The translations under genes and the position numbers were made by a program. A stretch of 59,809 bases of DNA from Lacticaseibacillus hulanensis (GTDB lineage Bacteria > Bacillota > Bacilli > Lactobacillales > Lactobacillaceae). A model generated the notes under the pieces. That model did no database searches, was not told the origin of the DNA, and was given only the letters and a program-made list of their open reading frames with translations. Shown here in pieces: positions 17,620 to 25,684 of the stretch; within the stretch, counting starts at the first letter, position 1; every line of letters starts with the position of its first letter. The stretch lies in NCBI RefSeq assembly GCF_004010095.1, contig NZ_RRYD01000010.1:1-59809 (forward strand). Direction: 5' to 3'.

Positions 17620-18795
17620 ATGTACGATTTCACTAGCACCATAGACCGTCGTCAGACCAATTCCATCAAGTGGTCCGGCGCACCAACCGACCTGCCAATG
17701 TGGATTGCGGACATGGATTTCAAAGTCGCACCCGAAATCCAGGCCGCCATGCAGGACAAGGTGGCTCAGGGCATTTTCGGCTACGAGCAGCCACACACCG
17801 ACTACTTCCGGGCAGTGGCCAACTGGTACGCCCGCGAACACCACGCACAGGTTGACCCCCAGTGGATGCTCTTTGCGACCGGCGTAATGCCAGCCATCGC
17901 CGCCACAATTCGCCGCGTCAGCAACGTCGGTGACAACGTGGTTGTGACCGCACCCGTCTACAACATGTTCTACAACGCCATCGAAAATAATGGCCGCCAC
18001 GTTCTCAGCAGCGACCTGCTGTACGACCGCCAAACGGGCCACTACACCATCGATTTTGCCGACCTAGAGGAAAAGCTGGCTAACCCGCTGTCGACGGTCA
18101 TGATTCTCTGCAACCCGCACAACCCAATTGGCCGCATTTTCACCCACGCCGAATTAACCCGCATCGCCGAGCTGTGCGAAACGTATGGCGTTACCCTTTT
18201 GAGTGACGAAATTCACGGCGACCTGCGCCTGACCGACGTGGATTACACGCCAATGTTCACGTTGCCAGAAACCCTCACCCAAAACCTCGTCGTCTTCGTT
18301 TCACCGAGCAAGACCTTCAACGTTGCCGCCATGCACGCCGCAACCGTGATTGTTCGCAATGACGGTTTGCGCAACGTCGTCAGTCGCGGCCTGAACACGG
18401 ACGAGGTGGCCGAGCCCAACTTACTCGCTATTCCCGGATCCATCGCCGCCTACACCAAGGGCCACGCCTGGCTCACTGAACTGCGTCAGGAGCTGCGACG
18501 CAACTACCAGCTTGTCGCCGATTTTTGCGCCCAGCCAGAAATTTCCGTGCGGCTTGTACCTGCCGAAGCCACCTACCTGCTCTGGCTGGATGTGAGCGCA
18601 CTGAGCCACGACTCGGAAAAACTGGCGGACTATTTGCACACGGAAACTGGGTTGCAGCTGTCCGCCGGTAACGCCTACCGTGGCAACGGGAACGACTTCC
18701 TGCGCATCAACATTGCCTGCCCAGAAAGCATGCTGCGCGACGGCTTAAACCGGTTGGCCACGGGTTTGGCCTCGTTTAGCACACGCCGCAGCTAG
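17620..18795 (+). CDS. PatB/MalY-type pyridoxal-phosphate C-S lyase (cystathionine beta-lyase family)
   Basis: A 391-aa fold-type I PLP enzyme. The Schiff-base lysine is Lys231 in SPSKTFNVA; the PLP-pyridine aspartate is Asp196 in LSDEIHGDL; NPHNPIGR and the C-terminal Arg in FLRINIACP are also present. The MalY/PatB subfamily cleaves cystathionine or cysteine to pyruvate, ammonia and a thiol, and contributes to methionine synthesis and flavour thiols. The frame is open 52 codons upstream, but the ATG at 17620 has AAAGGAAG and gives the family N-terminus. It converges with, and overlaps by 4 nt, a LysE-type exporter gene, with no room for a terminator between them. Confidence 0.92.
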   Translation: MYDFTSTIDRRQTNSIKWSGAPTDLPMWIADMDFKVAPEIQAAMQDKVAQGIFGYEQPHTDYFRAVANWYAREHHAQVDPQWMLFATGVMPAIAATIRRVSNVGDNVVVTAPVYNMFYNAIENNGRHVLSSDLLYDRQTGHYTIDFADLEEKLANPLSTVMILCNPHNPIGRIFTHAELTRIAELCETYGVTLLSDEIHGDLRLTDVDYTPMFTLPETLTQNLVVFVSPSKTFNVAAMHAATVIVRNDGLRNVVSRGLNTDEVAEPNLLAIPGSIAAYTKGHAWLTELRQELRRNYQLVADFCAQPEISVRLVPAEATYLLWLDVSALSHDSEKLADYLHTETGLQLSAGNAYRGNGNDFLRINIACPESMLRDGLNRLATGLASFSTRRS

Positions 18796-19409
18796 AAGAT
18801 TGTCGTAATTACCTCGTAAATAAGCATCGCACCATATCCGGTAACAATTACCCCAGAGGCAATGTTCACCCACATGAGCAGATGCTGCGGTAGCCGATTT
18901 TTCAGCAGGCCGAGCACTAGGGTGATGCCGAAAAACCACAGCGCCGTGGACGTAATAACGCCCAGCAAAAATGGCAGCACCTGCCACGAAGCCAGGGTCC
19001 CACGCAAGGCCCCGAGCATTAAGCTGGTGTCGATGAGTGCCTGCGGGTTGGCAAACGCAACGACCCAGGCGCCGATGAACGCCGCCTTCATCGTTGTTTC
19101 TTCGCGGACATCACCGAGCACCGCGGTGTGCGCACTACGAATAATGCCAATACCAATCCAAATGACGATGGCACCGCCGACGCTCATCACAATTAATCGC
19201 AGTAACGTGCTCGAACTAATCAACGCGCCCATACCCAAAAAGGCCACGACGGTCAGTGTTGTGTCCGCAATCCACACGAATAGCGCGTATAGCAATGAAT
19301 GCCGCAACTTATTGCCCAGCGCATTGTTAAAGACAAACAGATTTTGCATGCCAATTGACGTGACCAAGGCAATACTGATAATCATTCCATGTAAGTATGT
19401 TGCTAGCAT
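18792..19409 (-). CDS. LysE/ArgO-type amino-acid exporter
   Basis: A 205-aa protein with six hydrophobic segments and the LysE-family N-terminal pattern (GMQNLFVFNNAL after TM1; family members usually have GPQN...) and the FANPQALIDT motif after the central loop, which is highly typical of LysE/ArgO. It likely exports a basic or other amino acid. The start is ATG with AGGAGG ten bases upstream. It overlaps the convergent patB gene by 4 nt. Upstream, between it and the deformylase terminator, lie two tandem palindromic elements, so they could be part of its leader. Confidence 0.9.
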   Translation of the reverse strand: MLATYLHGMIISIALVTSIGMQNLFVFNNALGNKLRHSLLYALFVWIADTTLTVVAFLGMGALISSSTLLRLIVMSVGGAIVIWIGIGIIRSAHTAVLGDVREETTMKAAFIGAWVVAFANPQALIDTSLMLGALRGTLASWQVLPFLLGVITSTALWFFGITLVLGLLKNRLPQHLLMWVNIASGVIVTGYGAMLIYEVITTIF

Positions 19410-19456
19410 GATGCTGAACCTCCTGATATGTAATGGCCGGGAAATGCGGTGGGCCT

Positions 19457-19559
19457 CCCCGCTGAAGCTTGCGGTTATCCACGATAGCCATTTGCACTCG
19501 CCGATTTATCAGCGTTAGTGCAATGGACAGCGTAGTATCCTCAGCTTCAGAACGCGGGA
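19457..19559. repeat. Long palindromic element, copy 1
   Basis: A 103-nt imperfect palindrome. Nested arms are CCCCGC/GCGGG, TGAAGC/GCTTCA, then an asymmetric region, CCATTTGCACT/AGTGCAATGG, and a CGCCGAT/ATCAGCG tip around TT. Compared with copy 2 it has a few point changes. One of them, in the tip arm, keeps pairing only as G-U on the minus strand, which suggests the minus strand is the folded RNA. Confidence 0.85.
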
Positions 19560-19583
19560 ATGCACGCTCCTAGTCGAGTTCCG

Positions 19584-19730
19584 CCCCGCTGAAGCCTGCG
19601 GTTATCCACGAATCAAGCACATGGGCAAAGTGCGCCCATATGCTTGATTCGCCGATAGCCATTTGCACTCGCCGATTTATCGGCGTTAGTGCAATGGACA
19701 ACGTAGTATCCTCAGCTTCAACCCGCGGGG
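19584..19730. repeat. Long palindromic element, copy 2, with inserted hairpin
   Basis: The same element as copy 1 in the same orientation, 147 nt. It differs by a 44-nt insertion (19611-19654) that is itself a 17-bp hairpin with one mismatch (AATCAAGCA...TGCTTGATT, ATGGGC/GCCCAT). Without the insertion the copies have equal length. The tip CGCCGAT/ATCGGCG and the outer CCCCGC/GCGGGG are perfectly paired here. Confidence 0.85.
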
Positions 19731-19743
19731 CTGCACTCTCTGT

Positions 19744-19814
19744 CAAAAAAAGGCAGCCACACAAGTAATCTTCCGATGTCTCCATCGTGCTTACGATTAC
19801 TTGTGTGGCTGCCT
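19744..19814 (-). terminator. Strong terminator downstream of the deformylase gene
   Basis: A perfect 20-bp inverted repeat (AGGCAGCCACACAAGTAATC) with a 24-nt loop that itself contains CGATG/CATCG, followed on the minus strand by TTTTTTTG. It is about 160 nt after the def-like stop codon. The rest of the 19410-19974 gap is filled by the two palindromic elements. Confidence 0.85.
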
Positions 19815-19974
19815 ATTTGTGTGCGCCCAGCAGCGCTCACCCGTCCGGCTATTAGTATATGAATAGGTTAACTAAAAAATTGGGGGTTGGCAAGGGAGTT
19901 AGGCAAATAATTGCCAACCATAACCTTCGCGTTGCCAATATAGTTCCCATTGGGCGTGAACTATTCGTCCGTCC

Positions 19975-20385
19975 TTAAATCAAAATCCCAGCGCAGTGGT
20001 CCACCTCGTGCTGAATAATCTGCGCGGTAAAGTCGCTGAACTCCTGCTCATGTTCGGCAAAGTTCTGATCGAAGTAATGTACCCGAATCTGCTTGAACCG
20101 TTTTGCAGCGCGCTGGCCGTCAAGTGACAGGCAGCCCTCTTCCGTGCGATAAGGGTTCGCCTTGCTGATAATCTGCGGGTTAACCATGATGTAGGGCAGC
20201 GGACCAATCTGCACAATAATGATGTTTTTGTTTTCGCCAATCATGTTGGCCGCCATCCCCACACAGCGGTCGGCATTGGCGCGCAGGGTATCTTGCAGGT
20301 CAGTGATAATCTGCTTGTCGCCCCGCGTGGCCGGCTCGGCGGTTTTACTGAGCAGCAGCGGGTTCCGGTTAATGTCACGAATCAT
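19975..20385 (-). CDS. Atypical peptide deformylase-like protein
   Basis: A 136-aa metal hydrolase of the deformylase fold. Metal ligands are present: Cys85 in EEGCLSL and His126/His130 in QHEVDH with catalytic Glu127. Motif 1, normally GLAAPQIG, reads GMAANMIG (43-50): the oxyanion-stabilising Gln is replaced by Met. This variant recurs in a short Firmicute subgroup alongside a canonical Def, so the role may be deformylation of other substrates. A GTG four codons earlier is possible, but the ATG at 20385 with GTGAGG is preferred. It follows the AlkD-like gene by 15 nt and is probably the last gene of a three-gene unit with the MazG-like gene. Confidence 0.85.
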   Translation of the reverse strand: MIRDINRNPLLLSKTAEPATRGDKQIITDLQDTLRANADRCVGMAANMIGENKNIIIVQIGPLPYIMVNPQIISKANPYRTEEGCLSLDGQRAAKRFKQIRVHYFDQNFAEHEQEFSDFTAQIIQHEVDHCAGILI

Positions 20386-20400
20386 ATTTTGCCTCACTTA

Positions 20401-21048
20401 TCATAGATACTTACTGCCTTCGCGCACGGCTAGATGACTCAACTGCGGTTGGCTAACTAAAAAGTCCCGCACCCACATTGCGTCCGTCTTGCTGTACTGT
20501 CGAAGCGCCCACCCAATGGCTTTTTGGATGAAAAATTCGTCCGTCGCCAGGTCATATTCAATCGCGCGGGCCAGCAACTCGGTGTTCGTCTGCGCCTTGC
20601 TGCCCAGCTGCAGGGTGATTGCCACCCGCCGCATCCACATGTTCTCGTGCTCCGCAAACATCGCAAAAACCGGCTGCAGTGCGTCTGGATGTTGCAACAC
20701 GTAATCCCCGAACAACGGGCGCCACGCATCAACGGAATCCCACCAGCTTTTCTGCGTGATGAACGCACTTAATTTGCGCAACGTCCCCAAATCATACTGA
20801 CGCACATGGCGGCGGGCCAAATCAATGGCCGCGTACTGATACTCCCGCTCCGGCCGCGCGTACAACTCCGTCACCACCGCCAAAATTTCTTCTACAGACC
20901 AGTTGCGGCTGGCAGCAAGCAGTGGCTTGGTCTGCGCTTTGCGTTCCGGCGTTTTAAGTCCCAGAAACGGAAACTTGTTCAGCATGTACTTGGCCATCGG
21001 TGCCTGGTTGGCCGGGTTACTCCCCAGCGTAAACTCAATCTGCATCAT
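20401..21048 (-). CDS. AlkD-like DNA alkylation repair protein
   Basis: A 215-aa all-helical HEAT-like repeat protein of the DNA alkylation repair family. Family signatures are visible: the SWWDSVD stretch (Trp and catalytic Asp near residue 105) and FFIQKAIGWALRQYSK near residue 180. AlkD-type glycosylases remove positively charged N3/N7-alkylated bases; several lactobacillar homologues have not been tested, so activity is inferred. The start is one of two adjacent ATG codons (21048 or 21045) after GAGGGG. It sits between the MazG-like and deformylase-like genes with 24- and 15-nt gaps, indicating an operon. Confidence 0.88.
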   Translation of the reverse strand: MMQIEFTLGSNPANQAPMAKYMLNKFPFLGLKTPERKAQTKPLLAASRNWSVEEILAVVTELYARPEREYQYAAIDLARRHVRQYDLGTLRKLSAFITQKSWWDSVDAWRPLFGDYVLQHPDALQPVFAMFAEHENMWMRRVAITLQLGSKAQTNTELLARAIEYDLATDEFFIQKAIGWALRQYSKTDAMWVRDFLVSQPQLSHLAVREGSKYL

Positions 21049-21072
21049 TAATCCCCTCGTCTACTGGCCAAA

Positions 21073-21609
21073 CTAATCCGTGGCCGGCCCCTGCTGCGCC
21101 GCCGCTTTTGCCGCTGCCACCTGCCGCGCAATTTCCGCCGCGATTAGTGGCTCCGGCTTGTATTGGGTCGCCCACGACTGCGGCTTTTGCACCTTGTGCG
21201 TGATTGGGTCGCGGTGCGCCGTGCCATCCGGAAACAGCTTGTGCATGTTGGCGTCGTGAATAATCTGGAGAATCTGTGTCGGGTCAACCCCCATCAGCAC
21301 GTAACTACCAAATATCAGGTACGTGATGTCGCCAAGTGCATCGGCCTGCTGCACAATTGGCGCGTAGTCACTGGGCTTTTTCTTCAGCAACTTCTGCTTC
21401 GCCAGGGCAAGCCGGTCCTCCACTTGGGCAAAAATCGCCTCGATTTCTGCCGGTGTCTGGTGGTTGACCGTCGCCAGCTCGGTTAGCTCTTCCAAAATAA
21501 AGCCAATCCGGTCCACAACGTTATCCGCATCCAGTGCGGTCGGCGCGCTTGGCTGACGGTCGTCAAAAATTTTGTGGAAGGCGCCGGATTGTTCGTATAG
21601 ATTTTGCAT
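21073..21609 (-). CDS. MazG-like nucleotide pyrophosphohydrolase
   Basis: A 178-aa protein of the all-alpha NTP pyrophosphatase superfamily. The metal-binding motifs are EELTEL (about residue 39) and DALGDITYLIFG (about 90), giving the EExxE...DxxxD pattern. The region HDANMHKLFPDG is typical of the phage/Firmicute MazG-like and HisE-related group. It likely hydrolyses a non-canonical NTP to NMP and pyrophosphate, which suits a neighbouring alkylation repair gene. The ATG at 21609 was chosen because the 26 upstream codons give a Phe/Cys-rich stretch and the site GGGG sits just before it. The C-terminus has an Ala-rich tail of about 25 residues. Confidence 0.82.
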   Translation of the reverse strand: MQNLYEQSGAFHKIFDDRQPSAPTALDADNVVDRIGFILEELTELATVNHQTPAEIEAIFAQVEDRLALAKQKLLKKKPSDYAPIVQQADALGDITYLIFGSYVLMGVDPTQILQIIHDANMHKLFPDGTAHRDPITHKVQKPQSWATQYKPEPLIAAEIARQVAAAKAAAQQGPATD

Positions 21610-21653
21610 GACGAAACCCCATTTGGTTTTTGTCTTTAAGTATAGCCGAAAAC

Positions 21654-21704
21654 AACAAAAAAAGGCGAACCGGCCACGGTCAAACAATCCGCATTCGGTC
21701 CGCC
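21654..21704 (-). terminator. dxs terminator
   Basis: On the minus strand GGCGGACCG and CGG-TTCGCC arms pair with one mismatch and are followed by TTTTTTTG. It separates dxs from the MazG-like gene. Confidence 0.7.
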
Positions 21705-21712
21705 AATTTATA

Positions 21713-23467
21713 TTAGTCGAGAATATCCTCTATGGCACTAGTTGCCGTTGCCACCGTCAACTTGTATTCATTCATCAATTCATCGCGCGTCTGCTTGTGG
21801 TCGAACCGGCGCTTGGCACCCAGGTTCAAAGTGCGGACGTTCGTTGGCCCAAAGTAGGCACTGACCTTTTCGCCAAAGCCACCCGCCAAGCTGTTCTCCT
21901 CGAGCGTAACAACCAGTTCATGGTTAGCAGCAAGGTGGTGCAACTCCTTGGTGTCCGTTAGCGCATCCACGCGCCGCGGATCAACCACCGTCGCGGTGAT
22001 GCCGCTGTCGGCCTGCAGCTTGTCTGCAACCTGCTGGGCAAGCGGCAACATACTGCCAATTGCAAGGAGTGCAACCCGGTGCCCCGCCTGCAGTTCACGC
22101 ATCTTGTTCGGGTCGTAGTCAGTGATTTCACTGCTGTCGTCAACGCCGCCACGTGGCAAGCGAATGGCAACGGGCCAGTCGTTTTGCGCGAGTGCCCAGC
22201 GCAGTGCTGCAGTCAACTCGGCCGCGTTTGCGGGCACGAGCACTGTGAAGCCAGGAATGTTAGTCAGCATCGCCAGGTCAAACGTGCTCTGGTGCGTTGG
22301 GTCCCCACCGGTAACGTGACCACCACTGTACACGATAACGGCCGGCAACTTGTTCACGCCCAGGTCATGGGACAGTTGGTCGTAAGCGCGCTGCAGGAAC
22401 GTCGTGTTTTCAAAAGCAACCGGCCGTGCGCCCGCCTTGGCCAGACCGGCCGCAAACGTAATGGACTGCTGCTCCGCGATGCCGACGTCGTGGTAGCGGT
22501 CCGGGTGCTTAGCCGCAAACTTTTTCAGGTGGAAGCCGCCCGGAATCGCTGCAGTGATGGCCTCGATTGGCACGCCCGCCGCAATTTGGGCATCGAGCTC
22601 ATCAAGCACCACGTCCGCGTAGGTCCGGCCAGCACTTGGCGCTAGCGCCGCCCCAGTTTGCACATCAAAGGGACTGTGCCAGTGAAACGCCTCTTCGTTA
22701 GCCAGAGCTGGTGCGTACCCGAGGCCCTTAATCGTGTGCACGTGAACCACGATTGGGTGGTCAATGTCGTGCACCTGAGTGAAGGCGGCCAGCAGCGTTG
22801 GAATATCGTTGCCACCCTCAACGTACATGTAATCCAGTCCGAGTGACTTGAACAGATTATTCGGGGACTTGCCATTTGTCGCGCGCAGTTGTGCCAGACC
22901 CTTGTACAAACCACCATGGTCTTCGGCGATACTCATTTCGTTATCGTTAACCACGATGATGAGGTTGGAGTGCAGCGTGGCCGCGTTGCTGAGTGCCTCG
23001 TACGCCAGACCGCCACTGAGCGCCCCGTCACCGATGACGGCAATCACGTTCTCGTGGTCGCCGCGGTGGTCACGCGCAACCGCCATCCCGTCGGCCAGGC
23101 CAATGGATGTCGAGGTGTGGCCAATGTTGAAGTAGTCGTGCGGGCTTTCCTGCGGGTCGGTGTAGGGACCAACGTCGTGGAAATGGTCTGGGCTGAGCCA
23201 AGCCGCCTTGCGCCCCGTGAGAATTTTGTGCGTGTATGCCTGGTGCGACACGTCCCAAATAATGTGGTCAACCGGTGAGTTGAAGACGGTGTGGAGCGCA
23301 ATCGTCAGTTCAACCACCCCGAGGTTAGGACCAACATGCCCACCGGTTTGGCTGAGCTTGTTGATGAGCAGCGGCCGAATCTCATTGGCCAATTCCGTTA
23401 ATTCGTCGGCGCTCAACTTGTTGAGGTCTGCCGGGCCGTTCACGCGGTCCAAAATCTTTGTATTCAT
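21713..23467 (-). CDS. dxs: 1-deoxy-D-xylulose-5-phosphate synthase
   Basis: A 584-aa thiamine-diphosphate enzyme that condenses pyruvate and glyceraldehyde 3-phosphate into DXP. The TPP motif begins GDGALSGGLAYEALSNA (about residue 147), with NDNEMSIAEDHGG following; the pyrimidine-domain glutamate is in HDVGIAEQQSITFA; the transketolase C-terminal domain starts near residue 450. It is slightly short against the usual 620 aa. Lactobacilli make isoprenoids from mevalonate, so DXP here more likely feeds thiamine or another cofactor, unless other MEP genes exist elsewhere. The start is ATG with AGGGGG. It is monocistronic. Confidence 0.93.
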   Translation of the reverse strand: MNTKILDRVNGPADLNKLSADELTELANEIRPLLINKLSQTGGHVGPNLGVVELTIALHTVFNSPVDHIIWDVSHQAYTHKILTGRKAAWLSPDHFHDVGPYTDPQESPHDYFNIGHTSTSIGLADGMAVARDHRGDHENVIAVIGDGALSGGLAYEALSNAATLHSNLIIVVNDNEMSIAEDHGGLYKGLAQLRATNGKSPNNLFKSLGLDYMYVEGGNDIPTLLAAFTQVHDIDHPIVVHVHTIKGLGYAPALANEEAFHWHSPFDVQTGAALAPSAGRTYADVVLDELDAQIAAGVPIEAITAAIPGGFHLKKFAAKHPDRYHDVGIAEQQSITFAAGLAKAGARPVAFENTTFLQRAYDQLSHDLGVNKLPAVIVYSGGHVTGGDPTHQSTFDLAMLTNIPGFTVLVPANAAELTAALRWALAQNDWPVAIRLPRGGVDDSSEITDYDPNKMRELQAGHRVALLAIGSMLPLAQQVADKLQADSGITATVVDPRRVDALTDTKELHHLAANHELVVTLEENSLAGGFGEKVSAYFGPTNVRTLNLGAKRRFDHKQTRDELMNEYKLTVATATSAIEDILD

Positions 23468-23651
23468 TTTTGTTTCCCCCTAACATTCTGCAGGCACGCA
23501 ATTGCCGCGTACCTGAGGATGATGTGTGAATTTTGCTTTCCAAATGTAAGTATACGCCGAATATGCGCCACCGACCGTTGCAAAACTGTCAATCTGTCCC
23601 GTAATACAGCACCAAAAAATCCCGCCTGCAATCGGCAACCAGGTAAATAAT

Positions 23652-23703
23652 TTGACTTCACCAGGAATCTGACTACAATGAATGTTTGTTAGCTTGCTAA
23701 CAA
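23652..23703 (+). promoter_or_regulatory. Promoter and palindromic operator of the marR-MFS operon
   Basis: -35 TTGACT (23652-23657), 16-bp spacer, -10 TACAAT (23674-23679). The near-perfect palindrome TTGTTAGCTTGCTAACAA (23686-23703) sits exactly where transcription should start, followed by a further TTAACAA half-site. This is the expected place for MarR autorepression. Confidence 0.75.
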
Positions 23704-23727
23704 TATTAACAAGCAGGGGGCAACGCC

Positions 23728-24141
23728 ATGGCGCAAATTTATGGCCGCAAGCTTAATCAAACCGCACACGAAATGAACCGGGCAATCGACACGTTCGCCC
23801 ACACACTCGGCACAACGGGTGTCCAGTTATCCATCCTTGATTTCGTTGCAACAACGACGAGTGCACCAATTCAGCGCGACGTCGAGCGCGAATTCAACAT
23901 TCAGCGGCCCACCGCAACCGTTCTGCTGCAGCGCATGGTCCGCGACGGGTTAATTGTGCGCACCCCATCAGCCGACGACGCGCGGCAAAAACTGATTGAA
24001 CTAACGCCACGCGGCCGCGAACTTGCTGCACACGCGGCGAAGTTCATTGGCAAGCAGCAAGCCGCAGTCACGAACCATTTTTCGACGGCTGAACTAGCAA
24101 CCTTTGAGAACGTGCTGGAATACTTCAAGGGCCTGCAATAA
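23728..24141 (+). CDS. MarR-family regulator of an efflux pump
   Basis: A 137-aa winged-helix protein; the recognition region is around QRPTATVLLQRMVRDGLI and the wing TPSADDARQKLIELTP. The start is ATG, seven bases after CAGGGGG. The palindrome at its transcription start and the DHA2 efflux gene 64 nt downstream on the same strand are the classic layout of a ligand-relieved autorepressor and its pump. The C-terminal helix is short but complete. Confidence 0.92.
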   Translation: MAQIYGRKLNQTAHEMNRAIDTFAHTLGTTGVQLSILDFVATTTSAPIQRDVEREFNIQRPTATVLLQRMVRDGLIVRTPSADDARQKLIELTPRGRELAAHAAKFIGKQQAAVTNHFSTAELATFENVLEYFKGLQ

Positions 24142-24205
24142 TTTACGCACGCGATCATGCGTATCGTTCCACCAAGACAATGCCAAATAGTTTCGAGGTA
24201 ATAGA

Positions 24206-25594
24206 TTGGATACAACTAAAATTCCCGGGCGCGTTTACGGCGCCATTTTGGCCACTGGACTCATGTCCTTTTGCGGGGTCATCGTTGAAACGGCGATGAA
24301 TATCACGTTCCCAACACTCATGCGTGAGTTCAACATCACCACGAGCACTGTCCAGTGGATGACCACCATCTACATGCTGGTGGTGGCCAGCATCGTCCCA
24401 CTTTCCGCATTTTTGAAGCGGCGATTCAAAACGCGCAGCCTGTTTCTCTGCGCCAACTTGCTGTTCATCGCCGGCCTACTACTCGACCTGCTGGCACCCA
24501 TCTTCCCCATAATGCTCCTTGGGCGGTTGGTGCAGGGTCTTGGTACCGGGATTGCCCTGCCGTTGATGTTCAACATCATCCTCGAGCAGGTTCCCGCCAG
24601 CAAAATCGGGGTCATGATGGGGATTGGGACCTTGATTACCGCGATTGCGCCCGCCATTGGTCCAACATTCGGCGGGCTTGTCGTCACCAACATGAGCTGG
24701 CGTTATATCTTTGTCTTCCTCCTGCCGCTGATGGTGCTCTCGTTCATCCTCGGAGTAACCTGCATCCAGCAAAAAGCACCGACCGAACACGTTCCTGCTG
24801 ACCCACTCAGCATCATCTTGATTATTGTCGCCTTTGTTGGGCTGATTTATGGCAGCAGCAATATTGCGAGCGCCAGTTTCATTAGTTGGCCGGTCCTGGT
24901 GCCGCTCATCATTGGGGCCTGCGCCCTAGTTTTGTTTGGCCGGCGTCAGCTGCGCGTTCATAGCCCCATAATTGACATCCGCGTGCTCGCCAATGCGCGC
25001 TTTAGCGGCCACGTCCTGGCGTTTTTTCTCATCCAAATGACCACGCTCGGGATGTCGTTCATCCTGCCTAATTACGTGCAGCTGGTTAACGGTCAAACTG
25101 CCCTCACCGCCGGCCTGCTTGTCCTGCCCGGTGCTGCTTTGGGGGCACTCTGCGCGCCATTTTCCGGGCGCATCCTCGACCGGTTCGGTGCACGAATCCC
25201 CATCGTCACGGGGGGTATCCTTGCGACAATCGCGCTGTTCATCTACGTCGGCCTAGGCAAATACATCAGCGATTTGCTCATTACACTCGTCTACGTGTTG
25301 TACATGCTCGGCATCGGGATTAGCTTCGGGAACATCATGACGAACGCCTTGCAGCAGCTTGACGTCCAGCACCAAACCACCGGTAACGCGATTCTCAACA
25401 CGATTCAGCAATTCGCCGGCGCACTTGGCACCGCCCTGACCAGTACCGTCATCGCTTCCGGGCAGGCTGGCCGGAGCAGTGCAATCGGCACCGCATTCGG
25501 GGCGCACCACGCATTTTTCATGTTGGCGCTCATTTACGCCTGCGCGCTCTTAACGATTTTGCTGATTACCCGCAAAACTAAAAACGCCGATTGA
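24206..25594 (+). CDS. MFS multidrug efflux transporter, DHA2 (EmrB/QacA) type
   Basis: A 462-aa proton-driven exporter with about 14 hydrophobic segments. It keeps the DHA2 features: an acidic residue in TM1 (VIVETAMNITFPTL), motif A-like FLKRRFKTRSLF after TM2 and the antiporter motif C region (AIAPAIGPTFGG) in TM5. The start is TTG (24206) preceded by CGAGGT; no ATG is available near the N-terminus. It is the second gene of the marR operon and ends at a strong terminator. Substrate is unknown. Confidence 0.92.
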   Translation: MDTTKIPGRVYGAILATGLMSFCGVIVETAMNITFPTLMREFNITTSTVQWMTTIYMLVVASIVPLSAFLKRRFKTRSLFLCANLLFIAGLLLDLLAPIFPIMLLGRLVQGLGTGIALPLMFNIILEQVPASKIGVMMGIGTLITAIAPAIGPTFGGLVVTNMSWRYIFVFLLPLMVLSFILGVTCIQQKAPTEHVPADPLSIILIIVAFVGLIYGSSNIASASFISWPVLVPLIIGACALVLFGRRQLRVHSPIIDIRVLANARFSGHVLAFFLIQMTTLGMSFILPNYVQLVNGQTALTAGLLVLPGAALGALCAPFSGRILDRFGARIPIVTGGILATIALFIYVGLGKYISDLLITLVYVLYMLGIGISFGNIMTNALQQLDVQHQTTGNAILNTIQQFAGALGTALTSTVIASGQAGRSSAIGTAFGAHHAFFMLALIYACALLTILLITRKTKNAD

Positions 25595-25595
25595 C

Positions 25596-25643
25596 AAAAA
25601 GGCAACAGATACGTGGCAAATGCCACATGTCTGTTGCCTTTTT
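25596..25643. terminator. Bidirectional terminator
   Basis: AAAAAGGCAACAGA pairs with TCTGTTGCCTTTTT, with an inner GTGGC/GCCAC stem. It serves the MFS gene and the convergent 250-aa gene. Confidence 0.9.
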
Positions 25644-25684
25644 ACTTAGCTTAGTTATGCCGTTAACCGCGACAGCTTCACTAA

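Noticed and set aside
19570..19785. 71-codon minus-strand frame across the repeats and terminator
   Set aside because: It is built from the palindromic element and terminator sequence; no ribosome binding site and no protein-like composition.
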